DNA of 12,031 nucleotides from Alphaproteobacteria bacterium (GTDB taxonomy: Bacteria > Pseudomonadota > Alphaproteobacteria > WRDZ01). The stretch lies in the NCBI GenBank assembly GCA_009779595.1, contig WRDZ01000010.1, positions 1-12,031 on the forward strand, given 5' to 3'. The notes under the pieces were generated by a model that made no database searches, had not been told where the DNA came from, and worked only from the letters and a program-made list of their open reading frames with translations. The stretch's first letter is position 1. The number at the start of each line of letters is the position of its first letter. Below, piece by piece: positions 10,684-12,031 of the stretch. Both the position numbers and the translations under genes were made by a program.

Positions 10684-12031
10684 CTAGAACATATCCGCCA
10701 CTCTGGTTTCCGGCGACAGCGGCGAAACCACGACTTCAGGCGTTATCAAAATCGCCATGACTACACGCTCGCGCTCGGTGTATGCCCTGCCCCCCAGAAG
10801 GGTGTTGCGGGCATTGCCTATGCCGCTTCTGTTCGTCGAGCTGTCCACACGCTCGAACCCGGTCAGCACCAGGGTCTGCCCCGACATCATGGCGACTTCC
10901 TGGCTGAACGCACGCGAGTCTACATGTGGCTGCTGCACCCTGTCTCGTCCCTCGAACCCGAATCTGAAATCTTCCATTTCGAGAAGCTCGGTCAAGGTAA
11001 TGCTGAACGACAGCATCAGGCGGCCGTGGTCAAGTATGCGCGGCAGTATCTGCATGGTAAAGCCAAGGTTCAGCTGGGCCTGCGTAATCGTTGTAGAAGC
11101 AATTCCGTCACTTACGACCGTGCCCATGCTGTCGACATACGGACGCACAAGCGACACCTGCACCGGCGCGACCCTGTTGTTCAGCGTGGTCACGCTTGTG
11201 CTGGTGACCAGCGAAGTCTTGCCCTGGGTGGACAGCGCCTCGATAATCGCTCGCGATCCGGCAAGCTTGTTCAATCTCCTGCTGCTGCCGCCAACGATGG
11301 TCACGCCCAACCCGCCGGTTTCGCCGCCGGTAGCCGGGTTCCAAGCAGAATTAAAACCGCTTGAAAACCCTGCGGTTAAGCCGTTCTGGGAAAATATCGC
11401 ATTCAAATCCAAGCCGTAATGGTCGTTTTCAGTCATGGTTATGCTCAGCAATTGCACGCCTATGACGACCTGCCGCGAAAGCCTGAGGTTCAAATCATTG
11501 ACATACCTCGCCACTTTCCTTAACGATGACGGAGGTGCGGTCACCGTGATCTGGCCGCTTGACGGGCTGATTGTGAACGTGGCGTTACCGGGCAATATGC
11601 CTGAAATGCTTTGTTCTATCTGCTTCCACATATCAAAGTCCACTCTTGTGGCCATTTGGTTTGAAGCCGAGCCAACGGAGCCTCCGCCGCCCGTGCCCCC
11701 GTCGTTGCCTGAGCCGCCGATTCTGGTATTTACGTTCGTTATGGTTGGCAGCGCGAAAACCGTGAACACGCGCGTGTCCATCTCATAGAAGACTATCGTG
11801 CCCTCGCTATAGCGCCACCACAAATTGAACCTTGTCGACATCAGGTCAAGCAGGCCGCTTAATCTGCCGGTATAGCTGAACCTTGCGTTAAATCTTGAGT
11901 TCTCCCGCTCGGTAATGTTCGCTGAACCTGGTCTGTCACCAGCACCGGGAACTATGCTGGCTGTCAGCCCGCCGGATTCAAAAGCTTCCTGAACCTGCTC
12001 GATTACAAGGTCGTCGATGCGCACCGGAATC
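10684..12031 (-). CDS. pilN: Type IVb pilus secretin PilN, 5' end missing
   Basis: The frame is open to the right edge (I-P-V-R-I-D-D-L continues beyond), so the start is outside the window; about 449 residues are visible. An N-terminal secretin-accessory region is followed by a Gly/Ser linker (about 109-125), then an N1/N3-like domain with I-T-V-T-A-P-P-S-S-L-R-K-V-A-R-Y-V (about 158-175). The C-terminal secretin domain (about 240-435) shows Q-V-S-L-V-R-P-Y-V, the amphipathic strands L-G-F-T-M-Q-I-L-P-R-I and R-L-M-L-S-F-S-I-T-L, the lip segment, and E-R-E-R-V-V-M-A-I-L-I-T-P-E-V-V at the end. It would form the outer-membrane ring through which the pilus exits. The missing N-terminus should carry a lipoprotein signal if it follows R64 PilN. 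The gene heads the visible pilN-pilO-pilP run. Confidence 0.88.
   Translation of the reverse strand, partial: IPVRIDDLVIEQVQEAFESGGLTASIVPGAGDRPGSANITERENSRFNARFSYTGRLSGLLDLMSTRFNLWWRYSEGTIVFYEMDTRVFTVFALPTITNVNTRIGGSGNDGGTGGGGSVGSASNQMATRVDFDMWKQIEQSISGILPGNATFTISPSSGQITVTAPPSSLRKVARYVNDLNLRLSRQVVIGVQLLSITMTENDHYGLDLNAIFSQNGLTAGFSSGFNSAWNPATGGETGGLGVTIVGGSSRRLNKLAGSRAIIEALSTQGKTSLVTSTSVTTLNNRVAPVQVSLVRPYVDSMGTVVSDGIASTTITQAQLNLGFTMQILPRILDHGRLMLSFSITLTELLEMEDFRFGFEGRDRVQQPHVDSRAFSQEVAMMSGQTLVLTGFERVDSSTNRSGIGNARNTLLGGRAYTERERVVMAILITPEVVVSPLSPETRVADMF

Noticed and set aside
1..12031. CRISPR array, insertion sequence, phage genes or a replication origin
   Set aside because: No regularly spaced repeats, transposase or integrase motifs, phage proteins or clusters of DnaA boxes were seen in any part of the window.

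Overview
The window reads as a chromosomal segment of an alphaproteobacterium, probably an uncultured lineage. The evidence is a cysteine-free ribosomal protein L31 of the alphaproteobacterial kind, an HdaA-type DnaA-like replication regulator preceded by a DUF2066 exported protein, an efp-suhB pair with an OmpA-like gene behind it, and a perfect TTAA-N7-TTAA CtrA-type box. Base composition is moderately GC-rich, and no transposase, integrase, phage gene or CRISPR array is visible.

Layout. Positions 1-5904 are almost entirely minus-strand housekeeping genes. From the left these are the 5' end of a small exported Gly-rich protein (cut by the window edge), an OmpA-like protein, an inositol monophosphatase family protein (SuhB) and elongation factor P; the last three form a tight operon transcribed right to left. 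Next come a gene-poor interval with a repeat and a possible 30-residue ORF, tRNA-Gly(CCC), a SAM methyltransferase whose 3' end runs into the tRNA, a STAS-domain protein and L31. HdaA and the DUF2066 protein follow, overlapping each other. Positions 6113-7971 hold three plus-strand genes: an unrecognised cytosolic protein, a small polytopic membrane protein behind the CtrA box, and an MlaC/Ttg2D-like periplasmic protein. Positions 7996-12031 are minus strand again and encode three consecutive components of an R64-type (type IVb) pilus assembly system: PilP, PilO and the secretin PilN, which is cut by the right edge.

How the genes work together. The PilN-PilO-PilP run is one transcription unit with short or overlapping junctions and should build an envelope-spanning pilus machine. 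EF-P, SuhB and L31 belong to translation or growth functions, and HdaA to replication initiation control. The CtrA box would tie the membrane-protein gene to the cell cycle. Most inferred promoters here carry an extended -10 (TGn before the -10 hexamer).

The least explained signals are: (1) a pair of about 67-bp repeats in opposite orientation, at 2433-2500 and 4112-4178, which keep two hairpins including one compensated base pair; (2) a 21-nt overlap between the methyltransferase CDS and tRNA-Gly; (3) a possible small ORF whose ribosome binding site lies in a hairpin arm; (4) a PilP with a long charged coiled coil and a Met/Gly/His-rich tail. No clearly new multi-gene system is evident.
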